Shown: positions 13,383-25,700 of the stretch, piece after piece | Layout: every line of letters starts with the position of its first letter | Numbering within the stretch: the first letter of the stretch is position 1 | From: Bryopsis sp. KO-2023 | Lineage: Eukaryota > Chlorophyta > Ulvophyceae > Bryopsidales > Bryopsidaceae | Direction of reading: 5' to 3' | Length of the DNA stretch: 64,000 nucleotides | Assembly: GCA_030272585.1 (NCBI GenBank) | Contig: BSYQ01000010.1 | Span: 2,542,001 to 2,606,000, forward strand | The notes under the pieces: generated by a model | Databases searched by the model: none | Seen by the model: only the letters and a program-made list of their open reading frames with translations | Told to the model about the DNA's origin: nothing | Program-made: the position numbers and the translations under genes

Positions 13383-13762
13383 CTGCGCCTGGCTCTGTCG
13401 TCCAAACAGCAAAGACAAGGGCGCACAGAAATCAAATGCACCTGCAACGCGAACAGGCGACCGATATCCACACGTTCCACCCAAACAAAGATAACCAAAA
13501 AAAAAAGATGCGGGACGATTTCGTGTCTCACCTTTCGGATGTTTATCGATATTCGTCGGCGAATCAGTAGCTTCCGACGAGAGGAGCACCGGCTTTCATC
13601 CAGCTGCAGAAAACGAACTCTCGGAAACCCCTCGCAGTCGATCGTTTTCAGTTTTCGCCACCAGACGTGACTGGGGAGGTGAAGAATCGTACGCAGGATA
13701 TGACGATTCGATTTAGCTAATGCCTTTCCTGCTTCCCCCCGTCGGATTCATTTCTGCTGGTT
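13383..13762. promoter_or_regulatory. Shared 380-bp 5' flank of WD40 and SPPL2 genes
   Basis: The two start codons face away from each other across 380 bp, so this interval must hold both 5' UTRs and core promoters. No TATA box is visible at a convincing distance from either ATG. Base composition is close to that of exons. Confidence 0.5.
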
Positions 13763-15382
13763 ATGGTCCAAATGCGGATTTTCGTCCGCTGGGTCGTCGC
13801 TTTTCTGTTTTGCCTTGGGAACACGCTCGCGGCGAATTGCCCCGACGATATCGTGCGAGTGGTGGGCCGGGCGGATGGAAAACCGAAAGTCGTTTACGGA
13901 CGCCAAGCTGCGTTCGGAGGGGCGTTGGATCACGTGAGACGACGCAAGGCGGTTGAAGCGATCACGCCCCTCGATGGTTGCTCCGAATTGGATCCTAAGG
14001 CCGTGGGAGGCGCGGTGGTGCTGGCGGTACGGGGTAACTGTTCGTTTCTCGAAAAGGCCCTGGCGGTTCAACGCGCTGGAGGTGTTGGATTGCTGGTGTA
14101 TAATAACGTCACTGAGGAGGGGCCTATGTGCATGGCTGGGGGGGGAAACGACCCACTTGTCGACACCGTCACCATTCCCGCAGTGGCGCTGAGTTGGGAT
14201 GATGGGCAAACGATCGCCGACGTCGGGTCTTCCGGCGGAAGCGTCACAATTTCCGCAACAGCCAAGCACCCATTAATTAGTTGTGGCTTGATGTGGCTGA
14301 TCGCCGTTGGAACGGTGACGCTTGCGTCACTGTGGTCGGGGCGGGATCACTCCGCCAGCCGTAGCGCGTTGCTGAATCGTTCGTCGGGCCGAAGTTCTGG
14401 AGGGGAAAGTGACACGGGGGGTCAGGCGGTGGTGATCAGCGAGAAAACTGCGGTCGCTTTCGTCGTGGGGGCATCAGCGATGCTCTTATTCTTGTTTCTG
14501 GTCTTGAACAAGGTGGTGTTCTACGTTTTGTTGGGATTCTTCGTGGTGGCTGCCACTCAATCCGTGGCTGTGCTCGTAGCCCACGTCCTAGCCAAGTTCA
14601 ATTCTTGGTTCAAGAACACGACGATCAATATATGGGGTTTGGGGGAGCTGAACGCCGCTCAGGCGATCGCCGTCCCTGTTGCTTTGGCGGTGTGCATCAC
14701 ATGGGCGGTGACCCGAAATTCCCACTGGTCTTGGATTCTGCAAGATGCCATTGGGGTTTCTCTTCTAGTGTTGGCCCTGCGATTGATCAGGATCCCCACC
14801 CTAAAAGTGGCGGCCATCATGCTGCCCCTTTTTCTGCTGTACGACGTGTTCTGGGTTTTCATCCAGCCCATGATCAGCAAGCACGAGAAGAGCGTCATGG
14901 TGGAAGTGGCCACAGCGAAAGGCATCGACGAATTCATGCCAATGGTGTTCAGAGTGCCGAGCATCTGGGATTCTGGGCTGGGCGAATACAGCATCCTGGG
15001 GTATGGGGACGTGCTGATGCCAGGATTGCTGGTGGCCTACACACGGAGGCTGGATCTGTCCATGAACCGAGTCGGTTGGAGGGGCTACTTTCCTGCCACT
15101 GTGATTAGTTACGGAGTGGGGTTGTTGCTCACGTACGGGGCTCAGTATTTGAAAGTGGGTGGGGGGAGGGGTCAACCGGCCTTGCTGTATCTGGTGCCGT
15201 GCACCCTCGGGACGGTGATGGTCTTGTCTATGATGAGGTCCGAGTTTTGTTTATTGATGACACACAAATGCAAGAGGGATGGGCAAGAGGAGGATCGCAG
15301 GAGCGATGGGGTAACGGACGAAGAAGAGCAACGAACTGAGGCGGAGGCTGAAACCACAGGACTCATCAATCGATCCTCGTGA
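13763..15382 (+). CDS. Signal peptide peptidase-like 2 (SPPL2-type) intramembrane aspartyl protease
   Basis: One uninterrupted 539-residue frame with no intron, unlike its neighbours. A hydrophobic N-terminus (residues 5-23) is a signal peptide. A lumenal protease-associated (PA) domain follows at about 40-155, with VRGNCSFLEKA and AGGVGLLVYNN strands. Nine membrane spans follow. All three presenilin/SPP motifs are intact: YD at Y360-D361 in LLYDVFWVF, GxGD at G413-D416 in LGYGD, and PAL at P472-L474 in QPALLYL. The PA domain plus these motifs is the SPPL2 layout. Such enzymes cut type II membrane segments in endosome or lysosome membranes after ectodomain shedding. The C-terminal tail is acidic and cytosolic. 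ATG 13763 precedes the signal peptide directly; ATG 13772 is an alternative. The gene starts head-to-head with the WD40 gene. Confidence 0.93.
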   Translation: MVQMRIFVRWVVAFLFCLGNTLAANCPDDIVRVVGRADGKPKVVYGRQAAFGGALDHVRRRKAVEAITPLDGCSELDPKAVGGAVVLAVRGNCSFLEKALAVQRAGGVGLLVYNNVTEEGPMCMAGGGNDPLVDTVTIPAVALSWDDGQTIADVGSSGGSVTISATAKHPLISCGLMWLIAVGTVTLASLWSGRDHSASRSALLNRSSGRSSGGESDTGGQAVVISEKTAVAFVVGASAMLLFLFLVLNKVVFYVLLGFFVVAATQSVAVLVAHVLAKFNSWFKNTTINIWGLGELNAAQAIAVPVALAVCITWAVTRNSHWSWILQDAIGVSLLVLALRLIRIPTLKVAAIMLPLFLLYDVFWVFIQPMISKHEKSVMVEVATAKGIDEFMPMVFRVPSIWDSGLGEYSILGYGDVLMPGLLVAYTRRLDLSMNRVGWRGYFPATVISYGVGLLLTYGAQYLKVGGGRGQPALLYLVPCTLGTVMVLSMMRSEFCLLMTHKCKRDGQEEDRRSDGVTDEEEQRTEAEAETTGLINRSS

Positions 15383-17115
15383 GGGAAAAACGGCTGGAAA
15401 GCACATTGTATTTTTCTGCAGAAGTGAATCACTCGCTCCCCCTCCTACCCACCACCACACACACGAAAAAACGCATCAATCGGAAATAAGGGACATGTTA
15501 TCTTTTTGGTTCTCAGAGGGGGGGGGGGGAGGGGAAGGTTTGAAGAGTGGTATTGATGGGAGGTTTGATGTTGAGTAGTGTTGAGTGTTGAGAAAACATG
15601 CTTGGTTAGGTGTCGTTGGGGAGAAAACTCCTCTGATTGAATGGAGGGAAAGGCGATGGGTTAATGCTACAGAGTGGTAACTCTTTTCTCAGCCTCATTT
15701 GTTGTGACCGGAAATAGAATCAAGACCAAATGGATGTATTAGTAGGGGGTGTATTGTTGAGGGGTTTCAAAGGGATCGTCAAGTTTTCACCTTGATATGG
15801 TAGGTTTTCGGGGTTTTGTGGGGATGCTCGGGTCGTAAAAAAAAAAGCATTTCCCGGGCAACGCGGAAAAGAAAATAACATGAAGATTGCATTGAATGTC
15901 AGGATTCTTTTTGTTGTTTTGTGCAGCGGTTTGATGGTGCAATCGGGGTTTTAACACACACAGTCAGGACTGACTTGGAAATTCTTAGAACCCGAAAAAA
16001 AAAGAAGCAAAGCATGGTCAATTCGAGAAAACATGTCGCCAAGCACTTTTTTTTCTTCTTGTTGCTTTGTTGGAGACATGCCAGGGGTGGGGTTCTCAAT
16101 GTAAAAAGAAGAAATTTTTGTTTCGGGGGAGAGAGAGGGTGGTTCGATCTTTGCAGAGCATGCATCGGTCTGCCAATGAAATCAATTTTTTGGGTAAGAG
16201 TAGGCTATTACGTCATTACCCCCCCCCAAAATGAATCCCCCCTACAGAAAACGAATCCCGCCGTGGATTGTCCGATCTTACGTGGGATTTCCTTTGTCCC
16301 GGCGAATCCCCGCTGTCCCCGCCTTGGGACGCCGGTACAATGCACGTGACTAACGAGACGTGAAGGGGTTTACTACGCACATCCCGTCGGGAGTGTAACA
16401 TTTGCAACGACTGAGCTAATCAGGTTTGTAGTTGGACGAGGCCTCGTGAACAGAATCTCACTCATCCCAGCATCAGAGTCAGTCAATTCGGACCGTATCG
16501 ACCCGAGTCAGATAAGACCGTGGCAAAAAACTGGACAGCCCTTCACAGTGTGCGTCCATTTTCACCGGGATATTCTTCCGGCGCCCGGTTTGACGTACTC
16601 CCCTGACACAAGGCTTTTTCAGAGGGCCAGTACGCACGGTTCTCCAACAAGAAAGGGATTCAGAAAAGAATATAAAAAAGAAAGAGAGGGGGCGAGTCGC
16701 ACAAAAAAAAAGTAAAAGACGAGGCGGGAGCCGTAAAGAATTCGAATACCTTTCGTTTTTTTCGATAGTTTTTCTGCAGCACTTGCTTCGGGTGCCTGAA
16801 AAAAAAAAAAGAAGAGATTGCAAAAAGAAAGGAACCACAAACAAAGCGAAAAGAAAAGCACCTTAGGGCGGCGGTGTCTTTTTCTTTAAATTACCCCCGA
16901 CGAAGAAAAGTGAAAAAAAAAGCGCGTTCTCGTGCGCCTTGCAAGAAGGGCGAGTTTCGGACATAAAGCTTTTAGGCGGTCGGATACGAACAGAAAAGAT
17001 TTGGGGGGAAATCCGTGGTTCAGCGAGAGGAAGAAGAATACCAGGACGTTGTCTTGCGAACCGAGTCGACGACAAGAAATCTTACGAAGAGAATTCAACT
17101 TCGTATCGAGCCAAT
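15383..17115. other. Spacer downstream of SPPL2 and 5' flank of the FN3 gene
   Basis: From 15383 to about 15850 the + strand is G/T-rich and C-poor, with a G run at about 15519-15531, as expected for the SPPL2 3' flank. From 16.2 kb composition is balanced. A box-A-like TAGCTCAGTCG reads on the minus strand near 16410, but no box B partner is seen. The interval 16.9-17.1 kb is probably the 5' UTR of the FN3 gene: it is open in frame but has no ATG until 17116. Confidence 0.6.
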
Positions 17116-20100
17116 ATGCGGGATGAAGCAACAGACGCTCTCGCGACGAAGGATGGAGGAGCAGTTCTCCGGTCCAACGTGGAAACGAAATGTCGCGTGA
17201 ATACGAACGGTAACGTCGTCCGGTCGGTGCCCAACGATGGCAGCGCGTGGGAGGGGTCTGAAGGATCAGGACCGGACCCAGCTGCAGAAGGAAGCAGTTT
17301 GTTGTCCTCCGAATCCACTGTTTCGTCGTCCGACGAGGGCGCGACCCCGCGGTGTGGAGCTTGCGGTTCGGATGCTGCTGCCTTGGTCACTGCTCCAGGG
17401 CCCGCCTCGTACATCGCCAAGGACTCGCACTCCGTTACGTTTCAATGGGAACCCTCCCAGCTCACCGAACGGGGCGTCAAAGACCTAGCGGGCGTGGATA
17501 AGCACTTCTGCTACGTCGCAGAGATTCAACAGGTGTGGAGATTGGAAGGGGTTGATGGGCGTGTGTCTGACTGTAGCGTTCGTTTCTGTTGTTGGTTATG
17601 TTGCGCTTGGCCTGGACTTCGAACAAATGCCTTGCAGGGTTTAAGCGTGACTAAGAAAAGGGTTTTGATGCGTTCGTTTGCAGGTCGAGGTGCCGTCTGG
17701 CCGGTCGACCCCTGATGGAACAGTCGCCTCGTCTCTCGTCGACCCTGAGGCGTGGGAAGCGGTCTACACAGGGCCCGAATGCTGGACGCAAGTGAGGGCT
17801 CCTGATGCATATTCCAGTTTCAGTGATGCGTGTGCAGCACACGCGCCATCCTGTTAATTCCTTTTTCGACGTTGACCGATGGACTGGTCGTTTGTCGGTT
17901 GGCTATTTTTAACCTGTCGGGTTGGATAGGAGAATCAAACAAACTTTTATGTTTTTGCGCATCAGGTGCGGAAGCTTCGTACGGGCAGCCATTTCGCTGT
18001 TCGTGTTTTGTGCACTCTCGTCGACAAGTCGGGGAGCCGGAGTGACGTGGGGTCGGGCGCTTCCGACGTCGTGATGTTCCAGACGACCCCCACCGTCCCA
18101 TCCCCACCTCAAGCGCCCCTCCTTCATCGCCGACACAGCCGGGCGTTGAAGGTGAGTCGGTCGAAGAAAAACAGCATCGTCGTCGTTTTTACCTGTACTA
18201 CAGGATTAAACCCTTCAATCGATCTTTTCTCGATGCTGCGCTCTTTCTCTTCCTGTTGATGAATACCGACCCCTGTATGGTTTCGTTTTCTCGTTGCAGC
18301 TCAAGTGGGACACCCCCGACCAGACCGGTGGAGCGGACATCGTCGAGTTCTGCTTGCAGATTCGACCTTGTCCTGGTGGTATGGAGGGGCTTGCGGACGA
18401 CGAGGTGAGTGTTTCTCCACCGTCCCACAATTCTTCTGTACGCTCTATTACGTAAAAAGAAGACAGTTAAAACTCGACGCTTTTTGTTATTTTTTTGGTC
18501 TGTCTGAACCTTTCCTGTTGCTAAAACCCATGAATCTGGACAATCAGCTCATGTCCAATTACTAATTTTTGCAGGCTGTTGCAAATGGACCTATGAATCA
18601 ATGGAATTATCCTTCAATTAATCAACCACCACCAAAAACCCGAACAAAAATGTTTCCTTGAAAAGCACTAGGAGAGTGACAACTCTCAGCAAGGCTCCTG
18701 GTCTGACAAATGTGCGTGGGTGCATAGGGGTTCACCCAAGTCTTTCGTGGGCCCCAGTACTACTTCAAGGTTGCCTCTTTGGAACCTGGAGTTCAGTACA
18801 CCGCCAGGGTTCGGGCCCACAACGAACTGGGAGAGAGCCCATGGAGCCCGGCCAACTCCTACAAGACCAAGCCGAGGTTGCCCCGGGAGCCAAGAGGGCT
18901 CAGGGGATTCCCAGCTGCTGAGGTCAGTATCTTGCTCTGCGTTCCACCTTGTGTAAAGAAAGTTTCACCTTAAAGGGTTGGGTGCCACTCAAAAACACCA
19001 ATAAAAGGGGATGGAAACGTCCATACGAATAGAATCAAGCGGATGGATTGCCAATGCTGAATCATTTTGTTTGATGGTACAGCGCACCATGTTGCTTGAG
19101 TGGCTGGCGCCCATCGACAACGGCACCGCAATCGACCGGTTTTCCTTGGAGATCCAGAACATCTCCTCCAAGGTCAGCCAAACGGTCTACCGTGGTGGCC
19201 ACTGCAGTTGCCAGGTCGATGGCCTCAATGCAGGCTGGGAGTACTCTGCTCGTGTGCGGGCAGAAAACAAGGTGAGCTTTTCTTCTTGGTTTCGTTCCAT
19301 CTCTTCCTCTTTTTCTTGCTTAAGTATTCCCATCAGCCAACTATCATGATTCTAATTTTTCTTGTGTTTTTTTTGTTTCTATTTCGCAGTACGGGGGTGG
19401 GGCGTGGAGCGACCCCTTCAAATTCAGCCCCCCCTGTGTGCTTCCAGGTGCACCTCGCCCCCCGGTGGTCGACGGAATCTCGGAGGGAACGGCGACCCTC
19501 AAGTGGGGTTGTCCCACCAACAGAGGTGGCGGAAAGCTCCAGGGCTACCAGGTAAAATCTGTTGTATCTGCCATTCCAGTACCACGATCATCATGCATTG
19601 TTGCATTGTTTCTGATTGATATTGATGTTGTCCCTTCTACAATAAACTGAGTCATCCCTCAAGAAGAAGAAAAACACAACAATCAAGAACCACGTTTCAA
19701 GGATCCCAATGATCTATATTGGATTCATGATCTGCAGAATCAATAGGAATACTGTACCCCCTCCAAGTATCTATCTGATCAAAGGGGGGTGTAATTGGCT
19801 AATGTAGGTGGAGCTGATGCCCCTGAGCTGGGCGGCCATCCAGGGCTCCGCCAAGCTCTGGCACATCGTCTATGATGATGTTGCCGAGGGCTGCACCCTG
19901 AGCGGCCTTTCTGGAGGTAGCACCTACAGGGTCAGGGTGCGAGCGGCCACAGAAGTCGGCTGGGGACCTCCATGTGAGGTCGTGGAGTTCAAGACCGCGG
20001 CGTCTGCTCCAGAGTCCCCGGGCATCCCCTACGCCCGAAGCCGCACCGCCACCACCCTCTCCTTGGCGTGGCCAGCTCCACGGTACCATGGCGGTGCCAA

Positions 20101-22794
20101 GGTGGAGTACCAACTCGAGATGCGGGCTGCTGATCGAGTTGGTGGAATCGAGGAGTGCGAAGACGAGATCTTCGCCGTGGCCTACAGGTAATGCAGTCAA
20201 ATTGCTGAATGGAAGAACAAATACAGGCTGCCGTATTATCCTGATCCTACTCTTGTACCATTCTATGGTTCCCGAATTAACCAGATATGGCAAAGAAGGA
20301 CGTGGCTTGGATTCAAATTCTTGTGAAATTCAGAGACTGAATGGTGGTGGTTGTGTTGGTGTTGTCTTCAGTGGAGCTCTGCCCGAAGCGGAGCTTGACA
20401 ACCTGACTCCCGGCAGCGTGTATGCGCTCCGGGTTTCAGCGAGCAACTCCGCTGGGGTCAGCAAGTGGAGCGCGGAGGGCTACGAGTCCACCAGGGAGGT
20501 CATCCCTGCCACACCCTCGGTGCCCGTGCTTGAGGAGGTCACCGCGGGGTCCGTCCGAATCGGCTGGGGAGCTGGCGTCACCCGGTTGGCCTCGACCATC
20601 TACCGGGTCGAGATGATCAACAAGGCGAGCCTGGAGAAGGCACAAGACCAGCGACCCGCTGAGGAGGGCGGCCCAGCGTTCGAGGCGGTGTACAGCGGCA
20701 GGAACACCTCCTGTGAGGCTGTGGAGCTTGCCCCCAGTACGGAATATGTGCTGAGGGTGAGGGCTGAGAACCGGGTGGGCCACAGCGAGTGGAGCGGTCA
20801 CCTCGTGGTGGCCACCGAATCCTTCCTGCCTCGTGCTCCCGAGGATTTGTCTGCTGCGGAGGTTGGGTGCGACTCGGTTTCGCTGAAGTGGGCGAACTCC
20901 CCCTTGGACACTCCATCGTCAATAACGTCCTATGTGGTGGAGCGGAGCCAGAAGCTCGGGAGGAAGAAAATGCAGTGGGTGGCGCAACACGAGATTGCTG
21001 TGCCCGAATGCATTGTGCGGGATCTGGAGTATGCAACTGAGCACAGGTTCAGAGTGAGGGCCCGGAATGCAAAGGGCCAGGGGCCAGCTTCGGAGTCGCT
21101 CTACGTGACGACGATGCCGAGCGTGCCACCAATGATGGAAGCCCCCGTGTTCAACCAAACAGGGTCCACCGGGGTTAGGGTGAAATGGAATGCCCCGAGG
21201 GAGAGCAACGGGGCTTCATCAATATACTACAGGTGTGGAATGAATGCTCTTCTCTGTTAATCGTCTGTGGAGCCAAATTTGGTGCCTGATCAAGCTATTC
21301 GAAATTGATCTGGTGTTTTTTCTGGTTTTCTTTTTTCAGGTTGGAGGCAGCGGAGGCTGATAAGGATTTTATTAGGGTCTACTCCGGGCCCAATTTGATG
21401 CACCGGGCTTCGCAATTGAAACCAGGTCGTGATTATGTATTCCGTGTCCGAGCTGAAAATGACACTGGTCCTGGTGAATGGAGCCCTTCGGCCGAAGTGA
21501 CCACCAATCTGAATTGTCCTTGCGCGCCCACCGACATCAAGACTTTCCCCCTGCTTGATACAGCTACGAGCAGCACGGTTTCAGTTAGTGTGCTGTGGGA
21601 TCAACCGCCAGCAGCTGAGGTGAATCTTGCTTTGGGGTCTCCTTTCATGTTAAATTCTCTGTTGTGATATGCATTCAAGACTGTGGCCCTTGGAAGTAAA
21701 AGAGGAAAAAAAATATAAATATATATATATATATATAAGATTTGAATTTCCTGAAAGCTCTGCTTGTTCTATGCACACCCATCTGCCTGTTTTATTTCAA
21801 ATTGTATTGACTGCTGCTATGGCTGTTTTTTCTTCGACATCCAATGATTACCTCACGCTCCTGATATATATGGAATCAAATCATCAGTAAAACTCGTTTT
21901 TCTGTGTGGTTCTCTTTTTTAAAATTTGGACCTATTTGTTGTGGTGAATATAAAAAAAGGGGGCAGCACTGGCCGGATCGTTCGAAGTCGAGGCGGTGCA
22001 AGGAGTTTTGTCACCAAAGGGCCGAGGTTCGAGAAACGGCATGATCAAAACCGTCACCAAGGACACCAACTGCAGACTCAACGGCCTTCATTTGGGAACT
22101 CTGTACTCCATCCGTGTTCGAGCCATCGGAATGCAGAGGTCGGGCCACGGCAAATGGTCTGAGGTGGTGCCCGTTCAAGTCCCCGTTGAGAAAAAACGAT
22201 CGCCGCCGGTTCTCGCACCTTTGGAGGTGGTGACTGATAGAGTACAATGTAACGGATGGTCAGATAAAATGAGCAAGAAATCGGAGGCGACTGCTTCGGA
22301 GACAACCATGTCCGAAACCCCGTTGTCGACGACGACATCTGCTCTAGGTTCAGGAACAGGAACTGGTAGGGATCTTTAAATCAAAAGCTAAAGATCATTA
22401 CAATTTTTTAAAACATTTTGATTTGTTTGTTTAACCTGTTGCACATAATAAACTCTTAATATGTTTGATTTGGATTGGTTGTATATTTGACCCCCCGACA
22501 ATCATCGGAACAAAAACTAGTGGAGTTTTTGAACCGGTTTTTTTGGGTTGTGTCGATGCAGCACTCGCAAGCAGCAGAAGTGGGAAGAGCCAGTCAGACA
22601 ACGATGACTCAGCGATGCTGATCAAAGCCACGAGGGTCGTGCCTCGGAACACCATCGTTCGTCCGGTTCCCCAAGTGAGACCTCGACCTCATAAGAAAAC
22701 CGCCGGCCTTCTTAGAATGAGCAAAAATCGCTACGCCGTAGCTTCGGTGGCGGTTCTTCTGTTCGTGATGCTGCTCCTGAATTTGTATCACTGA
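17116..22794 (+). CDS. FNDC3-like protein: about nine fibronectin III domains plus C-terminal membrane anchor
   Basis: Twelve exons close in phase to 1173 residues: 17116-17532, 17684-17791, 17966-18151, 18300-18404, 18728-18922, 19083-19271, 19390-19551, 19808-20187, 20372-21232, 21340-21619, 21960-22365 and 22562-22794. After a Ser/Glu-rich head come about nine FN3 domains. Each has the core Trp in strand B (FQWEP, LKWDT, LEWLAP, LKWGC, LAWPAP, IGWGAG, LKWANS, VKWNAP, LWDQPP) and a late YxxRVRAxNxxG strand. A charged Ser/Thr-rich linker leads to one C-terminal hydrophobic span (YAVASVAVLLFVMLLL) ending three residues later, as in tail-anchored proteins. Number of domains, length and end anchor match animal FNDC3A/B, a Golgi/ER membrane protein. 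FN3 domains bind proteins, and there is no signal peptide, so the domains would face the cytosol. Exon 11 uses an odd A-rich acceptor (AAAAAAAG), the weakest join. Confidence 0.85.
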
Positions 22795-25700
22795 AAAAAA
22801 AAAAGAGAGAAAGTTTGAGAAAAAATTTACCAGGCCGAATAGTGGATAAGTCCCGAGTCAGCTTTCGGGATGCGAGATTACCTGTAATGTTTGGGGTTGA
22901 CTAGTGGGTTGGGATGGTCATATGCGTTCGGTACTTTTTTTATGTTTTTTTTTTTATTTGAAATATTTCTCTTATTGCTTTTTTTTTTTTCTTTTTCCCG
23001 TTACCTTTTGTTCTTGGATTGGGTGTTTTTTTTTTTTGGAAAGAAAAACACCAAGAGGTACTTTGGATTTTGTTTTTGGGGATATCAAGGGGAAAAAAAG
23101 AAGAGAAACCAAAAAAAAAAGAAAGAAAAAAACACTCGAGAAAAGAAAAGTCGAACGGGTTTTTTTTTATTGGGAGGGGGGTGGGGGGTGGATGGGTTGG
23201 GGGAAACAAATTATGGAAAAGAAAAGATTGGGGGAAAAAAAAAGAGGAAGAGAAGGGAAAAAACTCAAGAAAAAGAAAATAACGCTTTCGGATGGTTGGA
23301 ACCGTGGATCGTGATCTGATATATATTTTGGGGGGTGGGGAGGGAAAAAAGCAATACAAAAAGAAAACCTAAGAAAAAAAATATAGGGAGGGGAAAGTTA
23401 AGCTAACCAAAAAAGAAAAGAGATATATGAGGGTGTTTTAAAGCCGGGGTTAGAAAGGTTGAACACAAAAATTATAATATATATTTTTAGAATACAAGGT
23501 TGAATTTGTCGAAGACCCAAGACACCATGGGATCAGCCGCTGACGAAAGGAAAGAGAAAGCAAAAAAGAAAAAAAAAAGATTGATGCTAAAATAAGAAGC
23601 GAACTTTTCTTTTCATATCCCTGTCCCTCTTCCTCTTTGTTTTTACTCAAAATTCAAAGTAGGGGGGGGGGCAAGCAAAAAAAAGGGGTGATTTGAAAAT
23701 AGGACGCTGGATATGCTGCTGCTTTAACGAAAAAAAAAGGGACCAAGGGAAAATGCTCAGATATTTTTTTTTGGTTTTTCTTTTTCTTGACGATTTTCTT
23801 TTTATTTTCTTCTTCTTCCTGCTTATTTCGACGGAGGCTGGAAAATACTTTTGCCCTGTGTGTGTATGGATTTGTGCAAGGTTTATCGAGGAGATAAGAA
23901 AGAGGGAAGAAAAAAAACAAACTAAAGCACTATAAAGAGAATGGACGATGGTCTTGATATGTGGTTAAAACACAAACAAAAGAAAAGAGAGGGATTGGAA
24001 ACCCAAAAAAAAGATAAAAAAGAAAGAAAGAAAAAAAGACAGCACTTCTATTTTTGTTTTTACTTTGCCGTTTTGATTTGGGTGATATATTTTTCTTCTT
24101 ATAAAAAAAAAATAGTGGTTTTGAAAGAAAAGAGCAAAGAAAAAGAAAAAAAAGAATTCAGAAAACAGAGTGTGCAAAAAAAGGGAAAAAAAAATTTGCT
24201 CACCCTCCGGCTTGTATGTTCGTGCATATTTATCACTTTGTGTTTGTTTTTGATTTTGATTTTGGAGTTTGTTTGTTTTTTTTTGTTTTTGTTATATTTC
24301 TTTCTTTTGGTTTTAAACAAAAAGAGAAAAAAAAAGAAGAAATTTAGAACTATATCTTTGGATGCTTTTTTTTATATTATTTTTTTAAAATAGTGACGAA
24401 AACAAAAAGAGAGGACAAAAAGAAAAAGAGAGAGAAAGACATGGCCTGGTTTCGAGTTCTGAGAACTTTCTATAAACGATGTCGAGGGTTAGGTTTTTTT
24501 TTTGTGTGTGTGCGCGTTTTTCTGTTGTTGTTTGATTTTGAACAGCCCCCCTCGAAAAACAAAGAGAGAGAGAGAAAGCAACCAAAAAAGAAAGTTGAAA
24601 AGAAAAAATCTTTTTTTTTTCTTATTTTCTTATTTTGGACATAGATGCTGTTGAGCAAAGCAAAAAAAAAATGGCGAAAAACAAAAAAAAAGAACATGGA
24701 GGGTAACTGATGAAGAAAAAAAGAAAAGACTGTGAAAGTCGAAAAAGACGTTGATGGGTTTTCAAACCAAAAAGGCTGGAAAAAAAAATGTGTCTGAAAA
24801 TGAGGGGTCGTTTGTTTTCAAATAGGACCTAGAAGGGTGGGGTAAAAGGGGGAAAAACCGAAAAAGTTGGGTTTGATTTTTTGGGGGAGGGATCTCGCCT
24901 TTTGTGAGGAACGTTTTGTTCTGTTCTGTTTTGTTTTTTTTTTTTATTTTAATTTCCCAGGTTTTTCGTTTGAAGGCAACTCTTTTTTTTTTTTTTTAAT
25001 TCAAAAAAAAAAGAAGAAATGAAATTTCTGTCGGTTACCAGTTATAGGAAGTTGTGGAGGACAACGAAAAAAAAAAAAAGAATGGGGAAAAAGAGTGATT
25101 TATTTTATATATAAAAAAAAAGAGATGAAAAAAGAAAAATTCAGCGGGTGAAAAAACAAAAAAACAGAAGGGGTGGACATCCTCAAGTCTGCAATCTGAA
25201 AAGCATAATATATGTTCACCTTCGGTTTAGTCATCCATAGAGGCAAATTAAAAAAAAAAAAAAAAAGGGGGGGAAAGAAAGAAGGTTTGGACAGGAGAAG
25301 AGTGGGTGGGGATGGTGAAAAAGGGGGGGAGAGGGGGAAATAGATTTTTTTTTTCCTCAACCAAAAAAGAAAAAAAAAACGAAAAAAGAAAGAAACAAAG
25401 CTCTTCGTGTACTCTTTTATGTATGTGTACTTCTACATATTATTCTTCCACTTTTCACCAATATCATGAAAGCAAAAAAGAAAAATCCTGCACCATTTGT
25501 GGCAGTTTTATTTTTTTCTGTTTCTTATATGGATGCGGGGGAGGGGGCAAAAAACTTGGTCGGGGAATTCTGGGTTTCTTTTTTTGTCCAGGGGGAAATC
25601 AAGACATGAAAAGAAAAAGGAAAGCAAAATGGTCAGGCTGGCCTTCACCCATAATTGTTTGTTTGTTTTTTTGGGGGAGGGTTGGATGAGGGGTTGGGCG

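Noticed and set aside
16395-16425. Box-A-like TAGCTCAGTCG on the minus strand, suggesting a tRNA gene
   Set aside because: No GGTTCGANNCC box B at the right distance and no acceptor stem pairing. At best a fragment.
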